A stretch of DNA of 64,000 nt, taken from Yanghanlia sp047501535. Its GTDB lineage: Bacteria; Pseudomonadota; Gammaproteobacteria; Burkholderiales; Burkholderiaceae_B. Position 1 is the first letter of the stretch. Every line of letters starts with the position of its first letter. This document shows positions 52,098-60,761 of the stretch, piece after piece. Made by a program: the position numbers and the translations under genes. The stretch lies in contig NZ_JAZDRJ010000003.1 of the NCBI RefSeq assembly GCF_047501535.1, positions 62,001 to 126,000 of the forward strand, given 5' to 3'. Under the pieces are notes generated by a model. It was not told the origin of the DNA and ran no database searches. It worked only from the letters and a program-made list of their open reading frames with translations.

Positions 52098-55000
52098 ATG
52101 ACACACGCCACCCCGCGCTTGACTCCCTCTTTCTATGTGCAGGGCGAAACACCGCCGCAGCAGTTGTCCCCTTTATTGTCGCCGGTTCGTATTCGGGCGG
52201 TAGCGCACTTATATGGTGTGGAAACGGTAGCCTTGCAGCAAGCGAGAGTGCTGGAAATTGATTGCGGCCTGGGCAATAACCTGCTGCCCTTTGCGCTGGC
52301 TTACCCTGAAGCGACAGTCATCGGCATTGCCTTGGATGCGGAAGACTGCCTGGCTGGTCAAGAACTGGCCCGCAATATGGGGGCTGATAATCTGCACCTG
52401 TATGCTTTGAGCCTGGAGCAGATTGACGCCAATATCGGGCAATACGATTACATCATCATTCGCCGCTTGTACGGCACCTTGGCTATCGAGGCTGCAGATG
52501 CTTTATTGCAGACCTGCGCCGACCTGCTGGGGCCTCAAGGCATTGCCTGCGTGGGCTACGACATTTACCCCGGTGCCAAAATGGTGGAAGTCGTGCGCGA
52601 TGCCATGCTCATGCATGCGCATAACAGTTCCGACCCGGCCCAGATTTTGGCTCAGGCAGAGGCTGCCACCGCCTTGTTTAACGAAGGCATGGCACAGGCT
52701 AACCCGCAGGCCAGGGCCTTGGAGAATACCGCTAAACAATTGGCCAACCAGTTGCGCTACGAGGGCGTGGATGCCGTTTTAGCCAACCCTGCAACACCCC
52801 GTTATTTTATCGAGTTCGCTGGCCAGGCCGCGCAAGCGGGTTTGGATTATGTTGGCGATAGCAATGCTACGCAAGACCTGGCGGAAGGTTGGGGCGGCAA
52901 TGTGCAGCTAACTAATAGCCTGCTGGGTTTGGGGCAGGGGGGCGCGATGCGCTTACAGTACCTTGACTTGTCGACGGGACGAAGCGTGCGGCATTCTTTA
53001 TTGGTGCCTGCTACTCAAGGCATGGGGCCGAGATATCAGCCCGATCTGGAAAAACTGACTGATCTAAGCTGGGCTGCGGGATGGAAAAGAGATTCCTGGG
53101 GATTGCCAGATGACGAAGGGTGTGCGGTATTTGTGAATCATCAGGGGCGGAAATATAAGACCTCTGATATGGTCGGAACGTTGATTCTGGATGTACTGGC
53201 TTTGGCCTGGCCAGGTAGTGTTTCTTTCTCGGCGTTGCGGCTTGCGGTTGAACGTATAAGTGCTGAGAGTGTAGAGGATTCTAGCGAAATGAGTCTAAAG
53301 ATTCGTTCCTCCTTACTGAGGTTTATGAGATGGGATATCGTACATTATTGTTTGGGTTCTGGGCCATACGATACGTCGATATCCAAAGATGTAAGTTTGC
53401 TTTCAGGAATTTCTTATTTGATTAAGAAATCATCTGAAGATGTTAGGAATTCAACGACAATTGAGTCGGAAAAAACTTGGTTCCCGTTTAATTTATGGGG
53501 AGAATTGTTGAAAAATGATTTCGATATTGTTGAAAGACAGGGTTTGAGAGGAATAATAGGAGATGATAGGTTTTTAAACCTTGCGAAACAGGAAGGTATT
53601 GCTCAGGCATTCGAACCATTCGCAGATACTGGCCTAGTGATAAAAACGGATGCTTTGCTACAGGCAGAGCTTATCAGCAAGCTTTCATTTATGGGTGGGG
53701 TGTTGGCTGATCCGGAAAATTGGCGTGAGTTTTTACTGAAGAGCTTGAAGCAATTCGAAGGTGCCGTTCCCTACTGGGGGCTATATTTGTCCTCGATAGA
53801 ACGTTGTTTGTTGCAAGAAGGGGCAACCGAAAGCATGGATGTGGCTGAGTCTCCGCTTCTTACGCCACAACAAATGGCACAACTAAATCGTGCTGAGAAG
53901 TTACTGGCAGAATTTAATTATGGTGAGGCTGAGGTGCTGACGCGGCAGTTCATTAAGCGCTCGCCAGATTTTGTGCGCGCACACGTGATGCTCGCTCGGT
54001 GTCAGGCAGAGACTGGTAGGTATACTGAGGCGTTTAGTACAATGGCTAAGATTGCATCGAGAAACAGATGGAAGGTCGATGCTTTAGTTGAATTGGTTAC
54101 TATGCTTTTTGCGCAACGATTGCAAAGTGAGGCTGTACAGGTTGGGAGATTAGCCTTGATGCAAGATGCTAGTGATGGAAGAATGCTTAATAATTTGGGG
54201 CTGATTTGTATGCATTCACTCCAGTTACAAGAGGCAGAACAGTATTTTTCTGTTGCAATTAAAGAAAATCCTGATATTTTTACAGCGCGAATTAATCAAA
54301 TCGCCGCTTTTTCGCGTCAAGGGAGAGTTAGAGAAGGTGTCGATGCGGCTTATAAGGCATTGCGGGATCGAGAGCACTTGCAAAGTGTGGCTTATCGGGA
54401 AGGCGTCTATGGGAATCTATTGTTTCTTAGTAATTACGATCCAGATAGATCTGCAGAGGAGATTTTTCAGGATTATAAAAAGTTTGAAGAGGATATATGT
54501 AAACCTTTATATGTTGAGTGGAAGAGACACAAGAATAATCGGAGTATAAATCGTCGTTTACGTATAGGCTATGTATCGGCAGATTATAGAAATCATGCGG
54601 TGGCAAAATTTCTTGAATCAGTATTTGAGCTGCATGATAGATCTGAATTTGAAATTTTTGCTTATTCAGATGTCAAGGTGGAGGATGCGGTCACTGAGCG
54701 ATTTAAAGAGCTGGCAACTGAATGGATATCTATCGTTGGTTTGGACGACGCTTCAGTAGCGGCTCGGATACGGGCTGATGAAATTGATGTGCTAATTGAT
54801 CTTTCTGGCCATACTGCGGGTAATCGATTAAGGGTTTTTGCTAGAAAGCCAGCTCCGGTTTCTGCTACATGGTTGGGTTATGGTTACACGACAGGGGTTT
54901 CAGCGATAGATTATTTCATCGGAGATCAATATTTTTGTCCTCCAGGGTGTGAAAATATTTTTGCAGAAAAAATATGGCGATTGCCACATTGTTTTGCTGC

Positions 55001-55640
55001 TTATCGAGCGAAGTGGGATGATATTAATACTCATCTTTCATGGGGGGCGCCAGCAGTAGGAAATGATTATATTACTTTTACAAGCTTATCTCGATCTATA
55101 CGTATCAATAAGAGGGTTATACGAGCTTGGGCTGAGATCTTGGAAAGAGTTCCTAAATCTCGTTTGATTATTAATAGTGCGAGTTATGCCGATTCTCAGG
55201 TTTGTGATGAGTTTAGGCGTCAGTTTATGGATCTTGGTGTGAGTTCTGAACGCTTGCTTCTTGGTTATGATAGTCCGCCTTGGAAATCTTTAGGTATGAC
55301 GGACATAGGTCTGGATTGCTTTCCTCATAACTCGGGTACGACGTTAATGGATATGTTATGCATGAATGTTCCCTATGTGACATTGGCTGATCGTCCGAGC
55401 GTCGGGCGCATGGGAGCATCATTCCTTCACGCGGCAGGTTGCCAGGAATTGATTGCTGAAAATGAAGGTGATTATGTTGAAAAGGCTGTTTCCTTAGCTA
55501 ATGATTTAGAGCGTTTGGGAAAAATCAGAGATCATCTTTCTGGGTATATGAAAAACAGTCCGTTATTAGATGAGGCTGGTTTTGTGAGGGATTTGGAAAC
55601 TGCTTATAAGGCTATGTTTTCAAAGTGGGCTAAGGAGTGA
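52098..55640 (+). CDS. fusion protein: methyltransferase-like domain, TPR, SPINDLY/OGT-type glycosyltransferase
   Basis: 1180 residues. N-terminal class I methyltransferase fold (motif I VLEIDCGLGNN, about 50-60, with Asp for the usual first Gly), then a regulatory-type region to about 480, TPR helices (about 600-760) and a GT41 domain (about 815-1175): RIGYVSADYRNHAVAKFLE with His833, IDVLIDLSGHTAGNRL, VFARKPAPVSATWLGYG, and LDCFPHNSGTTLMDML. By hand alignment the site of the catalytic lysine of human OGT is Arg1002. Probably O-glycosylates flagellin, given fliC upstream and a nucleotide-sugar operon facing it. GC falls sharply after about 53.1-53.3 kb, so the 3' two-thirds has a different origin. 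Confidence 0.85.
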   Translation: MTHATPRLTPSFYVQGETPPQQLSPLLSPVRIRAVAHLYGVETVALQQARVLEIDCGLGNNLLPFALAYPEATVIGIALDAEDCLAGQELARNMGADNLHLYALSLEQIDANIGQYDYIIIRRLYGTLAIEAADALLQTCADLLGPQGIACVGYDIYPGAKMVEVVRDAMLMHAHNSSDPAQILAQAEAATALFNEGMAQANPQARALENTAKQLANQLRYEGVDAVLANPATPRYFIEFAGQAAQAGLDYVGDSNATQDLAEGWGGNVQLTNSLLGLGQGGAMRLQYLDLSTGRSVRHSLLVPATQGMGPRYQPDLEKLTDLSWAAGWKRDSWGLPDDEGCAVFVNHQGRKYKTSDMVGTLILDVLALAWPGSVSFSALRLAVERISAESVEDSSEMSLKIRSSLLRFMRWDIVHYCLGSGPYDTSISKDVSLLSGISYLIKKSSEDVRNSTTIESEKTWFPFNLWGELLKNDFDIVERQGLRGIIGDDRFLNLAKQEGIAQAFEPFADTGLVIKTDALLQAELISKLSFMGGVLADPENWREFLLKSLKQFEGAVPYWGLYLSSIERCLLQEGATESMDVAESPLLTPQQMAQLNRAEKLLAEFNYGEAEVLTRQFIKRSPDFVRAHVMLARCQAETGRYTEAFSTMAKIASRNRWKVDALVELVTMLFAQRLQSEAVQVGRLALMQDASDGRMLNNLGLICMHSLQLQEAEQYFSVAIKENPDIFTARINQIAAFSRQGRVREGVDAAYKALRDREHLQSVAYREGVYGNLLFLSNYDPDRSAEEIFQDYKKFEEDICKPLYVEWKRHKNNRSINRRLRIGYVSADYRNHAVAKFLESVFELHDRSEFEIFAYSDVKVEDAVTERFKELATEWISIVGLDDASVAARIRADEIDVLIDLSGHTAGNRLRVFARKPAPVSATWLGYGYTTGVSAIDYFIGDQYFCPPGCENIFAEKIWRLPHCFAAYRAKWDDINTHLSWGAPAVGNDYITFTSLSRSIRINKRVIRAWAEILERVPKSRLIINSASYADSQVCDEFRRQFMDLGVSSERLLLGYDSPPWKSLGMTDIGLDCFPHNSGTTLMDMLCMNVPYVTLADRPSVGRMGASFLHAAGCQELIAENEGDYVEKAVSLANDLERLGKIRDHLSGYMKNSPLLDEAGFVRDLETAYKAMFSKWAKE

Positions 55641-55655
55641 TCATGATCTCCAGTG

Positions 55656-56162
55656 TCATGGGAGGAGGTCGGAATGACCTCGTGACCCTATTCGGGTGAT
55701 GGGATTGCCTGCATATATTGCATATTCAGGTATTCTTCCTCTCACTATGGATCCTGCTCCAATCACACAACCTTTTTCTAAAATTGCTCCGTCGAGAAGT
55801 ACGCAATTGGCACCAATCCAGACATCATCATGAATTTGAATTCCGCCCTTGCTTGGGCGGAAGCCTTGCTCCCGAATGGGGCGGTGAGGGTCGCGGAATT
55901 CGTGATTGGTGGGGGCGAGGGTGCAATTTGCGGCAATTGCCACCCTGTTGCCTATAATGATACCGTTTCCTGTGTAAAGTACGCATCCCGAGTTAATAAC
56001 ACAATCTTTGCCTATTTCGATATCGCCCATTCCACCGGCTGGTTTGATCTTGACAAAACTGTCGATTATGCTACCAGCACCAATTGAAATGCGTGTGCCG
56101 CGAACGGAGTCTTCGATATCAGACAGGGGAGAAATACGGGCGGTATCGTGGATAATGATCAT
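55656..56162 (-). CDS. hexapeptide-repeat acyltransferase
   Basis: 168 residues of left-handed beta-helix repeats, with INSGCVLYTGNGIIIGNRV, NHEFRDP (the acetyltransferase histidine loop) and DVWIGANCVLLDGAILEKG. LacA/WbbJ-like O- or N-acetyltransferase acting on a sugar. Last gene of the CDP-sugar operon; its stop lies 15 bases from the stop of the glycosyltransferase fusion. Confidence 0.85.
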   Translation of the reverse strand: MIIIHDTARISPLSDIEDSVRGTRISIGAGSIIDSFVKIKPAGGMGDIEIGKDCVINSGCVLYTGNGIIIGNRVAIAANCTLAPTNHEFRDPHRPIREQGFRPSKGGIQIHDDVWIGANCVLLDGAILEKGCVIGAGSIVRGRIPEYAIYAGNPITRIGSRGHSDLLP

Positions 56163-56204
56163 TAGGGAGTGAGCAGGAGCGGAATTATTCTGATGGTTAA
56201 GATG

Positions 56205-56948
56205 TTATTTGAATACCAAGCCTTGCCCGGTAGGTAGTTCCAGAACTTCGTAGCCGCGTTGGGCTAGCCATGGGTCTTCTGCGGCTTTTTGTGCGTTGTA
56301 AACCATCCAGCCGTAGTCATCAAGGATGAGGATACCGCCAGGGCTGAGTCGGTGAAATAGATGTTCCAATGCTCCGATTTCAGCAGGTGCATTGTTCAAG
56401 TCGATATGCATAAAGGCTACCGTTTCAGGTGAGCACTGCTCAAGCACGTCAGGTACTTTTCCCTGGGTGATGGTAACGTTGTTGAACTCAGAGAAGCGCT
56501 CTTTGACCTGTGCATATAGCGTGGTGCTATGTTCGGGCATGGCGTGATGCAGCATGCTGCTGTCGTGCTCAAAGAGGTCGTAAAGATAGTAGTGACGATC
56601 GGTATTCCCGAAATCAACATAATCACAAATGATACGTGCAGTGGTTCCTTTGTAGCAGGCGCACTCGACAAAATCCCCTGGAATATTACGCGAAACTACG
56701 CTTTTTGCGGCCCAGGCAACTACGGCAAGACGCCAGGCAATTGATTTTTCAACATCGGTTGTGGCATATTTTAGATAAGCCTGCATAAAGGCTTCATTCT
56801 GCAAGAAACTAAGATTGCGATTAATGGTGAATAGATTGTCGCCTGCATATATGCCATCACGCATTTGTGTGCTATTGAATGCGGTACGTATCGCATTTTT
56901 GAATGCGGGTTGAGTAACGCCCCAAAAAGCATCTGATAATAAATTCAT
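56205..56948 (-). CDS. TylF/MycF-type sugar O-methyltransferase
   Basis: 247 residues from ATG 56948 (MNLLSDAFWGVTQ). The SAM motif GDFVECACYKGTTARII and LILDDYGWMVYNAQ are hallmarks of the macrocin O-methyltransferase (TylF) family, which methylates deoxysugar hydroxyls using a metal ion. The start is set just after the end of the upstream gene. Likely adds a methyl group to the glycan. Confidence 0.83.
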   Translation of the reverse strand: MNLLSDAFWGVTQPAFKNAIRTAFNSTQMRDGIYAGDNLFTINRNLSFLQNEAFMQAYLKYATTDVEKSIAWRLAVVAWAAKSVVSRNIPGDFVECACYKGTTARIICDYVDFGNTDRHYYLYDLFEHDSSMLHHAMPEHSTTLYAQVKERFSEFNNVTITQGKVPDVLEQCSPETVAFMHIDLNNAPAEIGALEHLFHRLSPGGILILDDYGWMVYNAQKAAEDPWLAQRGYEVLELPTGQGLVFK

Positions 56949-56967
56949 TTTTAGCTCGTTTCTCTGG

Positions 56968-57720
56968 TCAGGCGATACGACGCAAGAAGCCATCTGGCGC
57001 AGAAGTAATCAACAGTTTATCTTCGACAGATTTGTCGATCTGGAAATTTTTGTTGCTTTTCAGCCATTCCCAAACGGCAGTCTTGGGGTTGTTACCTTTA
57101 CCCCAAGGACGGTCCGCCCAGACGTAATCATCGGGCAAATCCTCCACGAAGGTGTCAAACACCACACAGTAGCTGTCTACACTGACTAGATCAGCGTAGG
57201 CGTTCAGCTCGGCCAGTACGTGTTCGTGCGTGTGGTTGGAGTCCAAGAATACCAGTGTGCGTTTTCCTGCCGCTAGGTTTTGTACTTGAGAAATGACTTC
57301 GGGAGCAATGCTTGAGCCTTCGATGAGGGAAATTCTGTGCGCCAGTGGGTGGGCTTCTATGGCTGCACGATTGTGCGAACGTATATCGATATCTATGCCC
57401 AGCACTTGGCCATGCCCAAGTAGTTCAAGCATGGACGCGGACAGCATCACAGAACCTCCGTGCGCAACACCGGTTTCTATGATGAGATCGGGTTTCACCG
57501 CCCAGATGATTTCCTGCATGGCCATTGCGTCAGTAGGCAACTGGATCATCGGGCGGCCAAGCCATGAAAAATTATTCATGTACTTGCGTTCCAGTGCTTG
57601 GGCGCGCCACGCGACCGACAGAGCGCGAAACTCCTTATCGTTGGAAAAATCGGTAATGCGTTCGCATTTTTCGTTGCGGTAGTCTTCAGCCGCTGTGGGT
57701 GTCGTTTCCAGATAGCTCAT
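56968..57720 (-). CDS. cephalosporin-hydroxylase/CmcI-type SAM methyltransferase
   Basis: 250 residues. LIIETGVAHGGSVMLSASM and VLGIDIDIRSHNR are the SAM-binding segments; VFLDSNHTHEHVLAELNAY is the CmcI/RmlT family signature. Despite the name, members in polysaccharide clusters are O-methyltransferases such as rhamnosyl O-methyltransferase. A second, different methyltransferase next to TylF suggests a doubly modified sugar. Overlaps the upstream SDR gene by four bases. Confidence 0.83.
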   Translation of the reverse strand: MSYLETTPTAAEDYRNEKCERITDFSNDKEFRALSVAWRAQALERKYMNNFSWLGRPMIQLPTDAMAMQEIIWAVKPDLIIETGVAHGGSVMLSASMLELLGHGQVLGIDIDIRSHNRAAIEAHPLAHRISLIEGSSIAPEVISQVQNLAAGKRTLVFLDSNHTHEHVLAELNAYADLVSVDSYCVVFDTFVEDLPDDYVWADRPWGKGNNPKTAVWEWLKSNKNFQIDKSVEDKLLITSAPDGFLRRIA

Positions 57721-58541
57721 GAAAGGCCCTTGGTTTTACGATATTGTTGAAGGAATTTTGGGAAATAGTCTTGGAAGGTTTGCGGTACAAGATGGAACTC
57801 TGAACGCAACCGGGTAGTGTCTATAGGAAGGAACTCCCAGGTGGGCGCATTGGGAGCGACCTCGAAAGAAAAGCCCATGTGTTCGGTCAGCATATCCATA
57901 ATCTCCTGATTGCTGACCGCTTGCCCGCTGGCTACATTAATAATGCCTTGTGCCGACGATAAGGCAATATCAAGCAAAGCTTGCACGGTGTCATCAATGT
58001 GTAGATAGTCTTTGCGTGAATTGAGAGAAGTTTGCAGGCTGATATGTCCGGTACGAGCACCTTCCTCAAGCAGTTGGTCAATGAAGATATCCGGATCGGG
58101 ACGCACGCCCACAATATTAGAAAGGCGTGCGACGCGAGCTAAAGGATGACCTCCATGCAGACAAAGGGATTCCCCCATCAGTTTGGATAGATTGTATAAG
58201 TCACCAGGAGTGTTAGGGTTTACAGTCAAAGGGCGATGTTCCTGCGTGTTATTGGCGCCAGTGTAGACACGTGTACTGGAAAGGTAAGTCAGCGATGTGA
58301 AATTGGCTTTGGACAACAACTCGCGTAGTACACAGACATGCGCTTCTACAGTATCAAGCGGGCGTTTCCGGAAGTCTGCAGTCAGACCAATGCAGTAGAT
58401 GACGTGGCCTAATGCTTCTGAACTTAAGGGTTCATGCTTGAGAGGGGCTCGGTATTCGTAACCATTGTGATCCAGGTGTTGTATCAGGTGAGTACCGATA
58501 AACCCTGTACTTCCCAAGATGGTGAAATGTGCGGAACTCAT
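57717..58541 (-). CDS. NAD(P)-dependent sugar epimerase/4-ketoreductase (extended SDR)
   Basis: 274 residues from ATG 58541. FTILGSTGFIGTHLIQHL is the nucleotide loop; YLSSTRVYTG and the YNLSKLMGE motif contain the catalytic Tyr and Lys. Probably reduces the 4-keto sugar made by RfbG and the epimerase. ATGA overlaps on both sides (rfbC-like gene upstream, methyltransferase downstream) show tight coupling. Confidence 0.82.
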   Translation of the reverse strand: MSSAHFTILGSTGFIGTHLIQHLDHNGYEYRAPLKHEPLSSEALGHVIYCIGLTADFRKRPLDTVEAHVCVLRELLSKANFTSLTYLSSTRVYTGANNTQEHRPLTVNPNTPGDLYNLSKLMGESLCLHGGHPLARVARLSNIVGVRPDPDIFIDQLLEEGARTGHISLQTSLNSRKDYLHIDDTVQALLDIALSSAQGIINVASGQAVSNQEIMDMLTEHMGFSFEVAPNAPTWEFLPIDTTRLRSEFHLVPQTFQDYFPKFLQQYRKTKGLS

Positions 58542-59122
58542 AGGCGCTCTCCGTTTACTGTTTGTCCTGGATATGTTCCGGGCTGAATGATAGCGCGTTG
58601 TGCATCTCGTTCGGAAATGCTGGTCGGCGGAAGAGGCCAATCGATTTTGATCGTAGGATCTAATGGATTCAATCCATCTTCATCCGCCGGGCTGTAGGGG
58701 GCCGATACCAAATAAAGAATCTGGCTGTTTTCTTCCAGGGTCTGGAACCCATGCGCAAAGCCCGGTGGCACGACCAGGCTGTTTTGCTGTTCAGCCGACA
58801 AAATCAGCCCATACCATTGCAAAAAGGTGGGTGAATCGGCGCGTAAATCGACGGCCACATCAAATATGCTGCCCTGCAGGCAGGTAACAATCTTGGTTTC
58901 GGCGCACGGCGCATACTGAAAATGCAGGCCGCGTATAGTGCCGCGTTGTGTGGACATGGAATGGTTGATCTGCACAGGAGCGGGCAAGCCCAGGGCTGAA
59001 AATTCTTCTTGGCAATAGAACCGCGCAAAAAAACCCCGCTCATCGCGGATGGGCTTTCGCTGCAACTCTACCACCCCTGATAGTGGGGTTTCTTGTATCT
59101 GGAAACGATCGGTTGTTTTCAT
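58538..59122 (-). CDS. dTDP-4-dehydrorhamnose 3,5-epimerase-like enzyme (RfbC family)
   Basis: 194 residues, cupin fold. The family signature is present: RDERGFFARFYCQEEF, NHSMSTQRGTIRGLHFQ (catalytic His region) and VVPPGFAHGFQTLEE. Because the adjacent genes make CDP-sugars rather than dTDP-sugars, it probably works on CDP-4-dehydro-6-deoxyglucose, as do related enzymes in 6-deoxyaltrose-type pathways. Confidence 0.87.
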   Translation of the reverse strand: MKTTDRFQIQETPLSGVVELQRKPIRDERGFFARFYCQEEFSALGLPAPVQINHSMSTQRGTIRGLHFQYAPCAETKIVTCLQGSIFDVAVDLRADSPTFLQWYGLILSAEQQNSLVVPPGFAHGFQTLEENSQILYLVSAPYSPADEDGLNPLDPTIKIDWPLPPTSISERDAQRAIIQPGTYPGQTVNGERL

Positions 59123-59357
59123 GGGGGTATCGAGTGTAACGGAGGCGTTTTACGGCGCTTGAGGTGTGGGTTTTATCGGTTGCTTCCTGACGAAGATCGT
59201 CCGCAGTAATTCGCACCAGTTTTCCGTCCTTGACAACCACAATGGCGGTATCCGTTTGGATGGCAATCTGGCGGGCTGATTTGGCGGCCCTTTGCAGTGC
59301 GGCTAACGAGGCGCGTAAGTCTGCGTTTTTGGCCGTGGAAATATCGGGTGTTTTCAT
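59040..59357 (-). CDS. small helical protein coupled to the zeta-toxin remnant
   Basis: Opens MKTPDISTAKNADLRASLAA; the protein-like part (to about residue 60, GKLVRITADDLRQEA) is a short helix followed by a beta strand pair. It overlaps the zeta remnant (ATGA) and its last 80 bases overlap the start of the rfbC-like gene in another frame, so the C-terminal end is probably fused to foreign sequence. Possibly the partner of the zeta toxin. Confidence 0.5.
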   Translation of the reverse strand: MKTPDISTAKNADLRASLAALQRAAKSARQIAIQTDTAIVVVKDGKLVRITADDLRQEATDKTHTSSAVKRLRYTRYPHENNRSFPDTRNPTIRGGRVAAKAHPR

Positions 59358-59662
59358 TGGTTCTCTCCCCAGTCCAGTAGCACTGGTTCCAAGCCTGAGT
59401 TGTCGTACATTGCCCAATTATGTACTAGCGGCTTGTAATATTGCTCGAAGTTACGCAGCCCTGCTGCAAAACGACGTCGGATGACTGATTCAGGAATGTT
59501 GTGACCACCTTGACGAACTCGTTCGGCGACACGCCTGATGGCCGTTTCGGCGTTGGGCAGCGTTAGAAAATATAAACTGATCTGATATCCTAGCTTACGC
59601 CATTGTGTAATCTGACGGAGATAACCGCGGCCAGACAAGGTGGTTTCGAAGGCGGACCTCAC
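59354..59662 (-). pseudogene. 3' fragment of a zeta-toxin-family kinase gene
   Basis: Residues from SAFETTLSGRGYLR to NSGLEPVLLDWGENQ match the C-terminal half of the zeta-toxin/UDP-GlcNAc kinase family (VRQGGHNIPESVIRRRF is diagnostic). The P-loop half is missing: the gene begins right after the rfbG stop. It breaks the sugar operon into two parts. Confidence 0.75.
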
Positions 59663-59690
59663 CCTTCGCGGTACGAATTGTGGCGAGAAT

Positions 59691-60761
59691 TCAGAGTTTG
59701 CCTATATAAGCAGCAAGGTCTTCCAGGCAGAGGGCAACAGCATCATGCCCTTCCTGCTGCTTGCGATACCAGTCCAGGGTGCGGGTAACGGCAGCTTCCA
59801 GCGTCCAGCGTGGTGTCACCCCCAGCGTTTGTCTTGCCAGCGCGGTTTCCAGAGCCAGCCAGCCCGCTTCAGGCATGCCGTTGTTGTCGTTGCCCCAGTA
59901 GGTTTCTCCTTTACCATAAGCCGCGCGTGCCAGGGTAATGACTTGCCGGACAGTGGCCGCTTCGTGGGGCAGGGGGCCAAGGTTGTAGGCATGAGCATTG
60001 GCCGTTCCTTCCCACAGTTGCTGCGCCAGGCAGAGATAGCCGTGCAGGGGTTCTAGCACATGCTGCCAGGGACGAATGGATTCGGGTTGGCGTATTTGCA
60101 AAGGCGTGTTGGCTTGCCAGGCGCGAACGGCATCGGGAATCAGGCGGTCGGCAGACCAGTCACCGCCGCCAATCACATTGCCCGCGCGGGCGCTGGCAAT
60201 GGCAATGTCTTGCTTTGAGAGAAAAGCCTGCCGGTAGCTATCAATCACGATTTCACTGGCGGCTTTGCTGGCACTGTAAGGGTCATAGCCGCCAAGCGTG
60301 TCGGTTTCGCGGTAGGGGTAGGTGTTTTCCTTGGGGCGGTAGACTTTGTCTGTTGTCACTATCACCGCGACGCGGACACTATCCAGGCCGCGCAAGGCAT
60401 CCAGCACATGGGCGGTGCCCATGACATTGCTGGCATACGTGCCCAAAGGGTCGGCATAGCCAGCGCGAACCAGAGCCTGGGCAGCCAGATGGAAGACGAT
60501 TTCGGGCTGCGCCTGGCGGATGATGGCGGCGGTGTCTTCAGCGTTGCGTATATCGCAGAAATGGCTTTCCGTCTGTTCGTCCAGCCGTGCCAGCGTATAG
60601 AGATTGGGTGCAGTGTCAGGGGGCAGGGCAAGGCCGGTAACATGGGCACCCAGGCGAGCAAGCCAGAGCGCCAGCCAACTGCCTTTGAAGCCGGTGTGGC
60701 CGGTGAGCAGAACCCGTTTTCCTTGCCAGAAACCGGGTAAGGTGGTTGCCGTATTCACCAT
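59691..60761 (-). CDS. rfbG: CDP-glucose 4,6-dehydratase
   Basis: 356 residues. Converts CDP-glucose to CDP-4-dehydro-6-deoxyglucose. LLTGHTGFKGSWLALWL is the NAD loop typical of RfbG, with VTTDKVY and the YSASKAASEIV motif supplying catalytic Tyr/Lys; ARAGNVIGGGDW is a family signature. Overlaps rfbF by seven bases. Confidence 0.93.
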   Translation of the reverse strand: MVNTATTLPGFWQGKRVLLTGHTGFKGSWLALWLARLGAHVTGLALPPDTAPNLYTLARLDEQTESHFCDIRNAEDTAAIIRQAQPEIVFHLAAQALVRAGYADPLGTYASNVMGTAHVLDALRGLDSVRVAVIVTTDKVYRPKENTYPYRETDTLGGYDPYSASKAASEIVIDSYRQAFLSKQDIAIASARAGNVIGGGDWSADRLIPDAVRAWQANTPLQIRQPESIRPWQHVLEPLHGYLCLAQQLWEGTANAHAYNLGPLPHEAATVRQVITLARAAYGKGETYWGNDNNGMPEAGWLALETALARQTLGVTPRWTLEAAVTRTLDWYRKQQEGHDAVALCLEDLAAYIGKL

